From an uncultured Bacteroidales bacterium (lineage in GTDB: Bacteria; Bacteroidota; Bacteroidia; Bacteroidales; Paludibacteraceae), in the NCBI GenBank assembly GCA_900317885.1, contig ONIM01000019.1, positions 62,001 through 126,000 of the forward strand: a DNA stretch of 64,000 nt, in the 5' to 3' direction. Positions within the stretch are counted from its first letter, which is position 1. The number at the start of each line of letters is the position of its first letter. The notes beneath the pieces are model-generated. The model was not told where the DNA came from. It ran no database searches and saw nothing but the letters and a program-made list of their open reading frames with translations. Of the stretch, positions 8,021 through 17,071 are shown in pieces. The position numbers and the translations under genes were made by a program.

Positions 8021-10144
8021 ATGGCAAAGAAAGAAGAAATATTAGACGCTGCGAAAAAAGTAGCAGTGAAGGCAGCAGAGGCAGCTCTGGACGTGGCAGA
8101 GAAAGTGCTGGACAAGGCGGCAGAAGTAACCGAGCAGGTTCAGGCTGCTGCCGCAGAGGCTGTCAAAGAGGCAACGACTCCGGTCATCACTCCGAAGGAC
8201 GCGAAGATCCCGGAGGGACCGCTGGAGCTCAAATGGACCAATTACAAGAACCATCAGAAACTGGTGAACCCGGCTAACAAACGCCGTCTGGACATCATCG
8301 TGGTAGGTACAGGTCTCGCCGGTGCTTCGGCTGCCGCATCCCTCGCAGAGATGGGATTCAACGTACTGAACTTCTGTATTCAGGACTCCCCGCGCCGTGC
8401 GCACTCCATCGCTGCGCAGGGTGGTATCAACGCAGCGAAGAACTACCAGAATGACGGTGACTCCGTCTATCGTCTCTACTACGATACGATCAAAGGTGGT
8501 GACTACCGTGCCCGCGAGGCAAACGTCTATCGTCTGGCGGAGGTTTCCAATAACATCATCGACCAGTGTGTGGCACAAGGTGTTCCTTTCGCCCGTGAGT
8601 ACGGAGGTCTGCTTGACAACCGTTCGTTCGGTGGCGCACAGGTAAGCCGTACCTTCTACGCAAAGGGTCAGACCGGTCAGCAGTTGCTGCTCGGCGCATA
8701 CAGCGCTCTGAGCCGCCAAATCGGTAAGGGCAAAGTGAAAATGTACACCCGTTATGAGATGCTTGATATCGTGCTCATCGCAGATGAGAATGGCGAGAAG
8801 CGTGCACGCGGTATCATCGCTCGTAACCTCGTTACCGGCCGCATCGAGCGCTTCTTTGCGCACGCAGTAGTCGTAGGTTCCGGAGGATACGGAAACACCT
8901 TCTTCCTCTCTACCAACGCCATGGCTTCCAATGGTTCGGCTGCTATGCAGATGTACCGCCACGGAGCATATTTCGCTAACCCCTGCTACGCACAGATCCA
9001 CCCGACCTGTATTCCGAAGCACGGTGATTTCCAGTCCAAACTGACCTTGATGTCGGAGTCGCTCCGTAACGACGGACGTATCTGGGTGCCGAAGAAACTG
9101 GAGGATGCCAAACTGCTGCAGGCAGGCAAGATCAAAGGACGCGACATCCCTGAAGAGGATCGCGATTACTACTTGGAGCGCCGCTATCCGGCATTTGGAA
9201 ACCTCGTTCCGCGTGACGTGGCTTCCCGTGCTGCCAAAGAGCGTTGCGACAAAGGCTACGGCGTGAACAACACCGGTCTGGCTGTATTCCTTGATTTCAG
9301 CGAAGCAATCCAGCGTCTGGGCAAGGAAGTAGTGGCTCAGAAATATGGTAACCTCTTCCAGATGTACGAGAAGATCGTGGATGAGAACCCGTATGAGAAC
9401 CCGATGATGATCTTCCCGGCTATCCACTATACGATGGGTGGTATTTGGGTGGACTACGAGTTGCAGACGAGTGTCAAGGGCCTGTTCTGTATCGGCGAGG
9501 CGAACTTCTCCGACCACGGAGCAAACCGTCTGGGTGCTTCTGCCCTCATGCAGGGTCTCGCTGACGGCTATTTTGTACTGCCTTATACAATCCAGAACTA
9601 CCTCGCTGACCAGATCGGCGTACCGCGTATGAGTACCGACCTGCCGGAGTTTGCTGAGGCGGAGAAAGCCGTACAGGACAAGATCAACAAACTGATGGCT
9701 ATCCAGGGTAAGCGTTCGGTGGATTCCATCCACAAAGAGCTCGGTCTCGTGATGTGGGACTTCGTCGGCATGGGACGTACCGCAGAGGGATTGAAAGAAG
9801 GCATCAAGAAGATTGACGCCATCAAGAAAGAGTTCTGGACCAACGTCTATATCCCGGGTGAGGCTAACAGCCTGAACAACGAGTTGGAGAAAGCGCTCCG
9901 TTTGGCGGACTTCATCGAGATCGGCCGTCTGATGGCAGTCGATGCCCTCCATCGTGAGGAGAGCTGCGGTGGTCACTTCCGCGAGGAGTACCAGACGCCG
10001 GAAGGCGAGGCACTCCGTCAGGATGACAAGTTCTCGTACGTAGGATGCTGGAAATACATGGGTGAGGACCAAGAGCCCCAACTCATCAAAGAGCCGCTTG
10101 ACTACGAATTCACCGAACGTAAAACACGTAACTACAAAAACTAA
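8021..10144 (+). CDS. frdA: Fumarate reductase/succinate dehydrogenase flavoprotein subunit with extra N-terminal helix
   Basis: This subunit carries FAD and the fumarate/succinate site. The core starts near [11 protein letters not shown] (residue 63) and shows the dinucleotide fold [14 protein letters not shown], His128 in [10 protein letters not shown] (covalent FAD attachment site by family analogy), [20 protein letters not shown] and [18 protein letters not shown]. Residues 1-60 are an Ala/Lys/Glu-rich amphipathic region (repeated AAxxA/VAEK patterns) absent from the usual Bacteroidota protein, which begins close to KIPEGPL. At 707 residues it is about 60 longer than expected. ATG 8021 is preceded by 54 nt from the LRR gene; frdB starts 2 nt after its stop. 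Confidence 0.92.
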   Translation: MAKKEEILDAAKKVAVKAAEAALDVAEKVLDKAAEVTEQVQAAAAEAVKEATTPVITPKDAKIPEGPLELKWTNYKNHQKLVNPANKRRLDIIVVGTGLAGASAAASLAEMGFNVLNFCIQDSPRRAHSIAAQGGINAAKNYQNDGDSVYRLYYDTIKGGDYRAREANVYRLAEVSNNIIDQCVAQGVPFAREYGGLLDNRSFGGAQVSRTFYAKGQTGQQLLLGAYSALSRQIGKGKVKMYTRYEMLDIVLIADENGEKRARGIIARNLVTGRIERFFAHAVVVGSGGYGNTFFLSTNAMASNGSAAMQMYRHGAYFANPCYAQIHPTCIPKHGDFQSKLTLMSESLRNDGRIWVPKKLEDAKLLQAGKIKGRDIPEEDRDYYLERRYPAFGNLVPRDVASRAAKERCDKGYGVNNTGLAVFLDFSEAIQRLGKEVVAQKYGNLFQMYEKIVDENPYENPMMIFPAIHYTMGGIWVDYELQTSVKGLFCIGEANFSDHGANRLGASALMQGLADGYFVLPYTIQNYLADQIGVPRMSTDLPEFAEAEKAVQDKINKLMAIQGKRSVDSIHKELGLVMWDFVGMGRTAEGLKEGIKKIDAIKKEFWTNVYIPGEANSLNNELEKALRLADFIEIGRLMAVDALHREESCGGHFREEYQTPEGEALRQDDKFSYVGCWKYMGEDQEPQLIKEPLDYEFTERKTRNYKN

Positions 10145-10146
10145 TC

Positions 10147-10902
10147 ATGGATCAGTATATTGATATTAAGGTTCGTGTTTGGAGACAAGCAGGACCTAAG
10201 GCACAAGGTCATTTTGAGACCTATGAGCTGAAACACGTTTTCCAAGGTGCTTCGTTCCTGGAGATGATCGATATTCTCAACGAGCAACTCGTTGCGGAGC
10301 ATAAAGACCCTGTTACCTACGATCACGACTGCCGTGAGGGTATCTGCGGAATGTGCTCGATGTACGTTAACGGTCACCCGCACGGACCAGATAGCGCCAT
10401 CACCACTTGCCAGCTCCACATGCGTAAGTTCAAAGACGGCGAGACCATCACCGTAGAGCCGTGGCGTAGCCGTGCGTTCCCGGTAATCAAGGACCTCATG
10501 GTGGATCGTGGTGCGTATGACAAGATCATGCAAGCCGGCGGATTCGTTTCCGTCAACACCGGCGGTGTACCCGACGCGAACGCCATTCCTATCCCCAAAC
10601 CCGTAGCAGACGAGGCAATGGATGCCGCGTCTTGTATCGGTTGCGGCGCATGCGCTGCGGCTTGCAAGAACGGTTCGGCGATGCTCTTCGTTGCTGCTAA
10701 GGTTAGCCAGCTTGCTCTCCTGCCGCAAGGTAAGATTGAGGCAGCTGCCCGCGCGAAAGCAATGGTAGCAAAGATGGACGAGCTCGGTTTTGGTAACTGT
10801 ACCAACACCGGTGCGTGTGCGGCGGAGTGTCCTAAGTCTGTTTCGCTCGCGAACATCGCTCGCCTTAACCGCGAGTTCCTCGCTGCGAAATTCAAAGACT
10901 GA
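10147..10902 (+). CDS. frdB: Fumarate reductase/succinate dehydrogenase iron-sulfur subunit
   Basis: The 251-residue protein links FrdA to the cytochrome b subunit through three iron-sulfur clusters. The plant-ferredoxin-type [2Fe-2S] site is CREGICGMC (from about residue 62). The bacterial-ferredoxin part has [12 protein letters not shown] (from about residue 163) and [12 protein letters not shown] (from about residue 218). The spacing is that of the Bacteroidota B subunit. The gene follows frdA by 2 nt, and its TGA shares one base with the ATG of the next gene. Confidence 0.93.
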   Translation: MDQYIDIKVRVWRQAGPKAQGHFETYELKHVFQGASFLEMIDILNEQLVAEHKDPVTYDHDCREGICGMCSMYVNGHPHGPDSAITTCQLHMRKFKDGETITVEPWRSRAFPVIKDLMVDRGAYDKIMQAGGFVSVNTGGVPDANAIPIPKPVADEAMDAASCIGCGACAAACKNGSAMLFVAAKVSQLALLPQGKIEAAARAKAMVAKMDELGFGNCTNTGACAAECPKSVSLANIARLNREFLAAKFKD

Positions 10903-11939
10903 TGAAGCGGATTCTTCTGATATTATGCGTGGCGGCTGCGTGTGTGGCGCAAGCCGCCACGGCGTTTCCGGACCTCGGTAACGCCAGGATAATTGTACTC
11001 GCAAATAACCTCCAGAACTACTATATCAACTACGACGAGTCCTCACGCCCCTCCTATGACGACGAGCAAGGACTCACCGTCAAGACTCAGCGGATTGTCA
11101 GCATGATGGTCGCCTCCAACGCGGACATCTTTGCGTTCTGTGAGGTCGAGGCGAAACCTGCCTCGCTTGATCGTCTGGTCAGCGAGATCAATAAGCAACT
11201 CGGTTCCGAAGTGTACGCCTCGGTCTATGACGGCATGAATATCGCTACCGATTCATATGACAATGCCATCAAATCGGGCTTCATCTACCGTCTTGCGACC
11301 GTTGAACCTTATGGTTCTAACTACGCCACGACGAGCACCACCTATTACAAACAGGTCATGCGTATCCAGGCGTGGACGGAGAAAGCAACCGGTGAGCGGT
11401 TCACCCTTTCGATGAACCATTTCAAGGCAAAGTCCGACGCTGCCTCCAGAGCCAAGCGAGTGGACAATGCCAACTGGCTGGTGAGCGGTCTGAACTCCTC
11501 CTCAAAGGTCAAAGATCCGGACATCCTCATTATGGGGGATCTTAATGCCGAGATGGACGAAGATTGTATTGATGTTATTGAGAATGCCGGCTACGAAGAG
11601 CAGTTGCTCCGCTACGACGCGTACTCCTATTCGTATATCTATCAGAGTTCGCGCGAACTCATCGACCATGCGTTTGCCAACTCGACTATGGCATCCCAGA
11701 TAACCGGCGCGGCTGTATGGCACACGAATACCTCCGTCTCCTATAACGCTCGCTATTCCGACCATGATGCCGTGGTAGTGGGGTTACGCTTAGGAGAGGA
11801 TCAAGGAGAAGGCTTTGACCAAACTCCCTTCCCTTCAGGGGAGGGCCGGGGTGAGGCTTACAAAAAAATCCGCCACGGACAAATCATTATTATCCGCGGC
11901 GGAGTGGAATACACCATTACGGGGCAGCGTCTTTACTAA
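10902..11939 (+). CDS. Secreted endonuclease/exonuclease/phosphatase-family protein with C-terminal tail tag
   Basis: The 345-residue protein has a signal peptide ([21 protein letters not shown]) and an EEP fold. The family landmarks are CEVEA (metal-binding Glu), MNHFKAKS, IMGDLNAEMDED, LIDHAFAN and YSDHDAVVVGL (catalytic His). The substrate, nucleic acid or a phosphoester, cannot be told. A G-rich palindromic element at 11823-11857 is read in frame as TPFPSGEGRGEA just before the tail GQIIIIRGGVEYTITGQ. The start overlaps the frdB stop (TGATG), so it may be read from the frd transcript. Its 3' end overlaps the convergent pectate lyase gene by 4 bp. Confidence 0.82.
   Translation: MKRILLILCVAAACVAQAATAFPDLGNARIIVLANNLQNYYINYDESSRPSYDDEQGLTVKTQRIVSMMVASNADIFAFCEVEAKPASLDRLVSEINKQLGSEVYASVYDGMNIATDSYDNAIKSGFIYRLATVEPYGSNYATTSTTYYKQVMRIQAWTEKATGERFTLSMNHFKAKSDAASRAKRVDNANWLVSGLNSSSKVKDPDILIMGDLNAEMDEDCIDVIENAGYEEQLLRYDAYSYSYIYQSSRELIDHAFANSTMASQITGAAVWHTNTSVSYNARYSDHDAVVVGLRLGEDQGEGFDQTPFPSGEGRGEAYKKIRHGQIIIIRGGVEYTITGQRLY
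11823..11857 (+). repeat. G-rich palindromic element inside the EEP gene
   Basis: CTCCCTTCCCTT followed by AGGGGAGGG and GGGGTGAGG: a short imperfect palindrome with a G-rich tail, very similar to the element at 28284-28318 inside polA. It is read through in frame. Confidence 0.6.
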
Positions 11940-13576
11940 TTGACGCGCCTGCCGGTAATATCGAAGGTCTTATTGTCGCGAAGGATGAGCAATCGTCCTT
12001 CGCGAATTATTTTACGCGCTGCCGGTTTGAAAACTACCGGTTGGATGCTCTTCGTGGGGGCGTTTCCTTCAATCTGGAAGCACACCTCACTGATCCGTGT
12101 GCCGGTACCTGCCGAGCGCTGGATAGTGAAGGACTTGGCTCCTTCCGGAGCTGTCAACCGTACTATTTCTTTGGCAGAACTTGAGATAGTATAAGTCGTG
12201 TTGGCGTTGTTGTTCCAATGATAAGCGATGGTGTTCTTGTTTTCCTCCCAATTCGGGATAGTCACATCGAACTCTACCGCCTCTATAGACGCAGCGTAAG
12301 CAGAGAAATCAAAGGTGATGTAGTCAGCGTTCTTACCCATGTTGAAGTAGTCTGCCTCCCATGTGCTACCAGTGTTATAGACGATGATCGATAGTTGTCC
12401 GAAATCCGCGGGAATACCTCCGTTCGCTACGGTCGGCTCTGCGCCCTTTGCTAAACTGACACAGCAGTCTCCATCAACGATGATAGGGTCGCCGCCTTCG
12501 CCTCCGCCTCCGCCTCCACCAGGTGTATCTCCGCCTCCGGGTTCCGAGCTGTCACAGGAAGAGGAGACGGTGCCTTCGTTCGTCACGGTCAGTGTGGCTC
12601 CTGCGCCGCAGGTGGCGTTGGTGACAGCCGTTTTGCCGTCTGCGGCTGCTAGTTGGTCGTAACTGTATGTAGGGGCGGCTACGTTACCTTTGTCGGACGG
12701 ACAATTACCAGTGCAGTTAACAAACTTGCAGTAGTTGGTAGTATTATTGAAGCCTTTGTAGATGTTTTTCGCCGAGTTGGCTTTGCCGGCAAATGTACAG
12801 CCCTCGAAATAACATTTTGCATTCTCCGGACCGACGTAATAGTCAGCCACGGAACTGTTCCAGTAACAATTCAAGAAATGCAGTTCGCAGTTGCGGCAAC
12901 GGGTCATACGTTGCTTGCATCCTTCGTCCCACCAGCAGTAGCCATATGTGATATTGTACGTCCCGTCTGATGGTTTGTCGGAGGATGATGACCCTACGAG
13001 ATTGGAGAACCGGTGGTCATCTGCGCCGCCGGAACCACCTGCTTTCGGTGTTTTTAAATACCGGAAACGGCACCATGTGACAGAAATATTGTCCGATAGT
13101 CCTTTTATATCAAAATTTCCATCCATGCCGTCTTGGAAATCGCAATGGTCCACCCATACGTTCTTTGCTCCATCCAAAGTCAGTAAATCTTTTCCGTCGC
13201 AGTCATATGCACCGGGACCCTCGAAGGTAATGTTACGAAGGATAATATTGCTTCCTTTCAGGTACAAGATGCCGGATTGGTCCTTTGTCTGGCTGTTGGA
13301 GATCAGGCGTTTTCCCGGCAGAGCCATGATGGTCAGGTTGCCTTTATCGGTGCTGATTTGGTCGCTAATGGTAATGTTTTGCGTGATAATGATAACTTTG
13401 TTGCTGCTCTTGAGCGCGTTCTTGAATTCGCTCTCCGACTTCACCAGCGTAGGAGTGGCATTGCCTCCTCCGGTAGCGTTCTTGCCATAACCCCATGGAG
13501 CACTTACGCAGTAGTTGACAGCGTTTGCGGATGAAACCATCCAAAACAGACTTGCAATAAATAATATCTTTTTCAT
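11936..13576 (-). CDS. Secreted pectate lyase-like protein (PL1 family) with C-terminal tail tag
   Basis: The 546-residue protein has a signal peptide (MKKILFIASLFWMVSSANA) and a right-handed parallel beta-helix of the pectate lyase superfamily, roughly residues 30-340. VWVDHCDFQDGMDGNFDI (about residues 145-162) is the conserved vWiDH block with acidic Ca-binding residues, and QRMTRCRNCELHFLNCYW carries the arginine expected in catalysis. A Gly-rich linker (GGGDTPGGGGGGG) and a beta-sandwich domain of about 130 residues follow, perhaps carbohydrate-binding. It ends in GRLLILRDNKTFDITGRR, the tail seen on other secreted proteins here. Catalytic activity toward pectate is inferred from the family. 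Confidence 0.85.
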   Translation of the reverse strand: MKKILFIASLFWMVSSANAVNYCVSAPWGYGKNATGGGNATPTLVKSESEFKNALKSSNKVIIITQNITISDQISTDKGNLTIMALPGKRLISNSQTKDQSGILYLKGSNIILRNITFEGPGAYDCDGKDLLTLDGAKNVWVDHCDFQDGMDGNFDIKGLSDNISVTWCRFRYLKTPKAGGSGGADDHRFSNLVGSSSSDKPSDGTYNITYGYCWWDEGCKQRMTRCRNCELHFLNCYWNSSVADYYVGPENAKCYFEGCTFAGKANSAKNIYKGFNNTTNYCKFVNCTGNCPSDKGNVAAPTYSYDQLAAADGKTAVTNATCGAGATLTVTNEGTVSSSCDSSEPGGGDTPGGGGGGGEGGDPIIVDGDCCVSLAKGAEPTVANGGIPADFGQLSIIVYNTGSTWEADYFNMGKNADYITFDFSAYAASIEAVEFDVTIPNWEENKNTIAYHWNNNANTTYTISSSAKEIVRLTAPEGAKSFTIQRSAGTGTRISEVCFQIEGNAPTKSIQPVVFKPAARKIIREGRLLILRDNKTFDITGRRVN

Positions 13577-13595
13577 ATCTAAGTAAATTGTGTTC

Positions 13596-14009
13596 TTATT
13601 TATACAACGCCAATGCGTGTTCCTCTTTGGCGGTCATCTGCGCCTTTGTCTCCGGTGTTTTGTCTCCTTGTCCGGTGAGATGCAGCACGCCGTGGATAAT
13701 AATCCGCCGCAACTCGTCCTCAAAGGTCGCTCCTACCATTTCTGCATTCGAACGGACGGTGTCTAACGAGATGAAGATATCACCGTTCAATGTCTTTCCC
13801 GCCGTGTAGTCAAAGGTGATGACATCCGTGTAGTAGTCGTGTCCCAGGAATTGGCGGTTGACCTCCAACTCCCGTTCGTCCGAACAGAAGATATAGGTGA
13901 TATTCCCCACGCTAAAACCATAATGCGCCGCTACCGCCCGAATCCAACGGTTCACCTTACGCTCATCGAGCGCAGGCATGGCTATACTATCTGAACTAAA
14001 AGCGATCAT
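13596..14009 (-). CDS. ybeY: Endoribonuclease/rRNA maturation factor YbeY
   Basis: This metal-dependent ribonuclease is involved in 16S rRNA 3'-end maturation and ribosome quality control. With ATG 14009 the product has 137 residues. It contains the metal-site motif HGVLHLTGQGDK (the Bacteroidota form of HGxLHLxGxDH) and YYTDVITFDY, both diagnostic. Start 14009 was chosen because the upstream gene stops at 14011 (TAAGATG); a longer frame to 14039 would overlap that gene by 29 nt. Confidence 0.9.
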   Translation of the reverse strand: MIAFSSDSIAMPALDERKVNRWIRAVAAHYGFSVGNITYIFCSDERELEVNRQFLGHDYYTDVITFDYTAGKTLNGDIFISLDTVRSNAEMVGATFEDELRRIIIHGVLHLTGQGDKTPETKAQMTAKEEHALALYK

Positions 14010-14010
14010 C

Positions 14011-15243
14011 TTATCCAAAGAATATCGGTGCGATAGCAAACGCCGCTACTGCCCCTGCTAAATCTGCCAACAAACAGCATGCCACAGCGTGCCGCGTATC
14101 CTTGATGTTCACGGAGCCAAAATAGACGGCGAGTACGTAGAAAGTAGTGTCCGTCGTGCCTTGCAGGATGCAGCAGAGCCGTCCTACGAGACTGTCGGCT
14201 CCGTGCGTTGTCATGGCTTCGAGCATTAGACCGCGTGCGCCGCTACCTGAGAGGGGTTTCATCAGTGCTGTCGGAACGGCTCCCGCCAGATCAGGATTGA
14301 TGCCGCATGCCGCGAAGCACCATGCTATGCCTCGCTCCAACAAATCCATTGCGCCGCAAGCACGGAACATGCCGACTGCCACCAGGATGGCAATGAGATA
14401 CGGAATAATGCCGATAGCCGTTTGGAAACCGCCTTTTGCCCCGTCGATAAAGGCATCATAGACGTTGATCTTCTTGCACATGGCTTGGATGATAAACCAG
14501 CAGATCACACCTAACAGCAGGATTGCTGCGATAGCTGCGGAAACGACAGAGAGCGCGTGCGGAGAGAGTAGGGTAGCCGCCCAAACTAAGAGTCCTACTA
14601 ATGCCGTCAAACCGGCCAAGGTGCCGATTACAACGGGGTCTTTCATCTTGATCTTTTGCGCGATGCAGACACAAATCAATCCTACCAATGTGGCTACGTA
14701 TGTAGCAATGAGTATCGGTAGGAAGACATCGGCAGGATTTGCCGCTCCTAATTGTGCGCGGTACGCCATGATGGTCGTCGGTATAAGCGTCAGACCGCTG
14801 GCACCCAGCACCACAAACATGATCATCGCGTTCGAGGCTTTCTGTTTATCGGTATTCAACTCCTGCAACTCTCCCATGGCTTTGAGCCCCATCGGCGTAG
14901 CCGCATTATCCAGACCTAACATGTTCGCCGCGATATTCATGAGCATTGTGCCGAAAACCGGATGCCCTTTCGGGATGTCCGGAAAGATGCGACTGAAGAA
15001 CGGATTGATGGCTTTGCCTAATGAGTTAACAGCGCCCGCTTGCTCACCGATCTTCATGATTCCCATCCAAAGCGATAGGACACCGGTTAGACCCAAGGAG
15101 AGTTCAAAACCCGTCTTGGCACTATCAAAAGTAGAGTTGAGAATCGCAGAGAAGATATCTACGTTCCCGTAACAAATAGCTTGTACCAGACCCATTAAAA
15201 TGGCCAGCAAAATGAGCGAAATCCAAATATAATTCAAAATCAT
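14011..15243 (-). CDS. SpmA/SpmB-like nucleoside-recognition (Gate) domain membrane protein
   Basis: The 410-residue polytopic inner-membrane protein fuses the two halves that are separate SpmA and SpmB proteins in Bacillus. The first half shows LGLTGVLSLWMGIMKIGEQAG and NAATPMGLKAMGELQ. The second shows VGMFRACGAMDLLERGI and GTTDTTFYVLAVYFG. The substrate is unknown; the family is related to nucleoside transporters. ATG 15243 lies only 4 nt from the -7 box (15248-15255 on the minus strand), so the mRNA may be leaderless. ybeY follows directly. Confidence 0.85.
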   Translation of the reverse strand: MILNYIWISLILLAILMGLVQAICYGNVDIFSAILNSTFDSAKTGFELSLGLTGVLSLWMGIMKIGEQAGAVNSLGKAINPFFSRIFPDIPKGHPVFGTMLMNIAANMLGLDNAATPMGLKAMGELQELNTDKQKASNAMIMFVVLGASGLTLIPTTIMAYRAQLGAANPADVFLPILIATYVATLVGLICVCIAQKIKMKDPVVIGTLAGLTALVGLLVWAATLLSPHALSVVSAAIAAILLLGVICWFIIQAMCKKINVYDAFIDGAKGGFQTAIGIIPYLIAILVAVGMFRACGAMDLLERGIAWCFAACGINPDLAGAVPTALMKPLSGSGARGLMLEAMTTHGADSLVGRLCCILQGTTDTTFYVLAVYFGSVNIKDTRHAVACCLLADLAGAVAAFAIAPIFFG

Positions 15244-15247
15244 GCGA

Positions 15248-15278
15248 CAAAAGTACACTTTTTTTTGCATATGTGCAA
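15248..15278 (-). promoter_or_regulatory. Promoter of the SpmAB-like gene
   Basis: On the minus strand TTG at 15278-15276 and TACTTTTG at 15255-15248, 20 nt apart. It lies almost against the ATG at 15243. Its -33 region overlaps that of the divergent promoter. Confidence 0.75.
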
Positions 15279-15295
15279 ATAATTTAGTAATTTTG
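15265..15295 (+). promoter_or_regulatory. Promoter of the methyltransferase gene
   Basis: TTG at 15265-15267 and TAATTTTG at 15288-15295, 20 nt apart, 8 nt before ATG 15304. TTGCATATGTGCAA (15265-15278) is a near-palindrome that supplies the -33 box to both divergent promoters. Confidence 0.78.
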
Positions 15296-15303
15296 CACCA
15301 TAA

Positions 15304-16137
15304 ATGTCAAAAAGTGCTCAAATTCATAGTATTTGTGCGTACCTCAAGCACTTCTTCTCTTCCTGGAACACCACCGGTGAAGGTATTCATTCTCCGTATC
15401 TGTTTGAGTTAGTTCGTTTCATTCTGCGGGATCGAAACGCGTATTATTGCTTTGCGGATATTGAGCGAAGAAGAGTGTTTCTAAAGGCATGTAACGATGA
15501 ACTGGACGTGGTGGACTTCGGTTCGCAAGGTTCCAAAGAAGGAAAACGTGTTCGTAGGAAGGTCTCAGAAATAGCGAAAACCCATCTGGAGCGACCCGAA
15601 GTTGGACAACTCTTATTCCGCCTGGTGAACTGGATAGGCGAGCATGAGAAGAGACCGCTGGAAATAGTGGAATTGGGTACGTCATTAGGTGTGACAACTG
15701 CTTATCTGGCGAGTGCCGATAGCCGAAATGCAGTGCAGACCTACGAAGGAAGCGGCGAGGTGCTCCAAGTGGCGCAAGGCGTTTGGCGAGCGCTCAGACT
15801 GGAGAATATCCGATGGATTGAAGGGGATATTGATCAAACCTTATTGAACCGGGATCATTCCTTATTATTTAACGCGCCTGCGCGTGTAGATATAGCTTAC
15901 GTAGATGCGAACCATACTTATGAGGCGACAAAGCGATACGCCGATTTCCTCTTGGAGCGATTGAATCAAAAAGGCGTACTGGCAATCGACGATATTCATT
16001 ATTCTGAAGAGATGGAGCGGGCGTGGCAAGAACTCAAACTGGATCCGCGTGTGACCACCACAATGGATCTATACCACCTCGGACTCATCTTCGTTGATCC
16101 CCATTATCTCAAGCGTCATTATAAAATCCGTATATAA
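15304..16137 (+). CDS. Class I SAM-dependent methyltransferase
   Basis: The 277-residue cytoplasmic protein has a Rossmann-type SAM site, IVELGTSLGVTTAYLA, near residue 119. VDIAYVDANHTYEATKRY (around residue 200) and GVLAIDDIHYSEEM (around residue 225) resemble the metal-binding part of O-methyltransferases of the Methyltransf_24 type. The substrate is unknown. The cobalamin adenosyltransferase gene follows by 19 nt. The start fits the promoter at 15265-15295, with almost no leader. Confidence 0.8.
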   Translation: MSKSAQIHSICAYLKHFFSSWNTTGEGIHSPYLFELVRFILRDRNAYYCFADIERRRVFLKACNDELDVVDFGSQGSKEGKRVRRKVSEIAKTHLERPEVGQLLFRLVNWIGEHEKRPLEIVELGTSLGVTTAYLASADSRNAVQTYEGSGEVLQVAQGVWRALRLENIRWIEGDIDQTLLNRDHSLLFNAPARVDIAYVDANHTYEATKRYADFLLERLNQKGVLAIDDIHYSEEMERAWQELKLDPRVTTTMDLYHLGLIFVDPHYLKRHYKIRI

Positions 16138-16156
16138 AATTAAACTTTACCATCAT

Positions 16157-16711
16157 ATGGCAATTTATACTAAGACAGGCGACAAGGGAGAGACGTCTTT
16201 AGCCTCAGGAGCACGCGTAGCGAAGACAGACCCGCGTATTGAGGCGTATGGTACAGTAGATGAACTCAATAGCTGGATAGGCATGCTTAGAGCTTCACTC
16301 ATGGATTGCAACGCGCTCAGGACAGCGGAGACGGCAGAGCCAATCAAGAGGATCCAAGAGCAACTATCCCTGGTGCAGAACAAACTCTTTAATCTCGGCG
16401 CTGCGCTAAGCGATGCACCGGGCGAATGGCTATCCGAGAGAGATGTCTGTATGCTCGAATCATGGATAGATGCAATCCAAATAGTCGTGCCGAAACAAAA
16501 AGCATTTATTCTTCCCATGGGGAGCGAACCGGTCTGCAGAGCACATGTCTGCCGCACGATATGTCGTCGCGCGGAGCGGATGATGATTGCCGCGAATGCT
16601 AATATGACACTTCTCCAATATATTAATCGTTTAAGTGACTTTTTGTTCGTTTTGGCGCGTTATATTTGTCACCTTGCTAAAGAGGAAGAGTATAGCTGGA
16701 AACAAGCGTAA
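16157..16711 (+). CDS. Cob(I)yrinic acid a,c-diamide adenosyltransferase (PduO type)
   Basis: This ATP:corrinoid adenosyltransferase makes adenosylcobalamin. The 184-residue product starts MAIYTKTGDKGETSL, contains RIEAYGTVDELNSWIG, and near the end CRTICRRAERMM and NRLSDFLFVLARY; these are the ATP- and corrinoid-binding blocks of the PduO family. ATG 16157 was preferred over an upstream in-frame codon because the homologous core begins exactly there and the upstream gene ends at 16137. Confidence 0.92.
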   Translation: MAIYTKTGDKGETSLASGARVAKTDPRIEAYGTVDELNSWIGMLRASLMDCNALRTAETAEPIKRIQEQLSLVQNKLFNLGAALSDAPGEWLSERDVCMLESWIDAIQIVVPKQKAFILPMGSEPVCRAHVCRTICRRAERMMIAANANMTLLQYINRLSDFLFVLARYICHLAKEEEYSWKQA

Positions 16712-16786
16712 TATGTGTAAAATTTGACGGAAAGTGCTTAAAAAGTGTAAAAATTGCCGAAAAATGTAAAATAATGCACTAAATAT

Positions 16787-16817
16787 TTGCGTGTGTCGAA
16801 TAAATTTACTACTTTTG
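16787..16817 (+). promoter_or_regulatory. Promoter of the DUF2795-porP-porKLMN run
   Basis: TTG at 16787-16789 (in TTGCGTGTGTCG) and TACTTTTG at 16810-16817, 20 nt apart, 23 nt before ATG 16841. Confidence 0.78.
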
Positions 16818-16840
16818 CACGATTTTTTGTATAAACGCGT

Positions 16841-17068
16841 ATGTATTGGACATTAGAATTAGCATCGAAATTAGACGACGCGCCATGGCCGGCGACGAAG
16901 GATGAATTGTTGGATTATGCCAATCGAGAGGGTCTTCCTTTGGAAGTAATTGAGAACCTGAATGAGTTGGAGGGAGATGATGAAGAGCAGTATGAGAGCA
17001 TATTGGATATTTGGCCTGATTTCCCGACAAACGACGATGACTACATGTACAACGACGAGGAGTACTGA
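16841..17068 (+). CDS. DUF2795 small acidic protein
   Basis: The 75-residue, strongly acidic protein begins MYWTLELASKLDDAPWPATK and carries the LLDYANREGLPLEVIENL helix typical of DUF2795. The C-terminus is rich in Asp, Glu and Tyr. Function is unknown. It is the first gene after the promoter and ends 3 nt before porP, so it is made together with the T9SS components. Confidence 0.82.
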   Translation: MYWTLELASKLDDAPWPATKDELLDYANREGLPLEVIENLNELEGDDEEQYESILDIWPDFPTNDDDYMYNDEEY

Positions 17069-17071
17069 TTT

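Noticed and set aside
8042-10081. A 679-codon open frame antisense to frdA
   Set aside because: It is the mirror of a GC-rich conserved gene, has no recognisable domain, and the plus-strand flavoprotein is certain.
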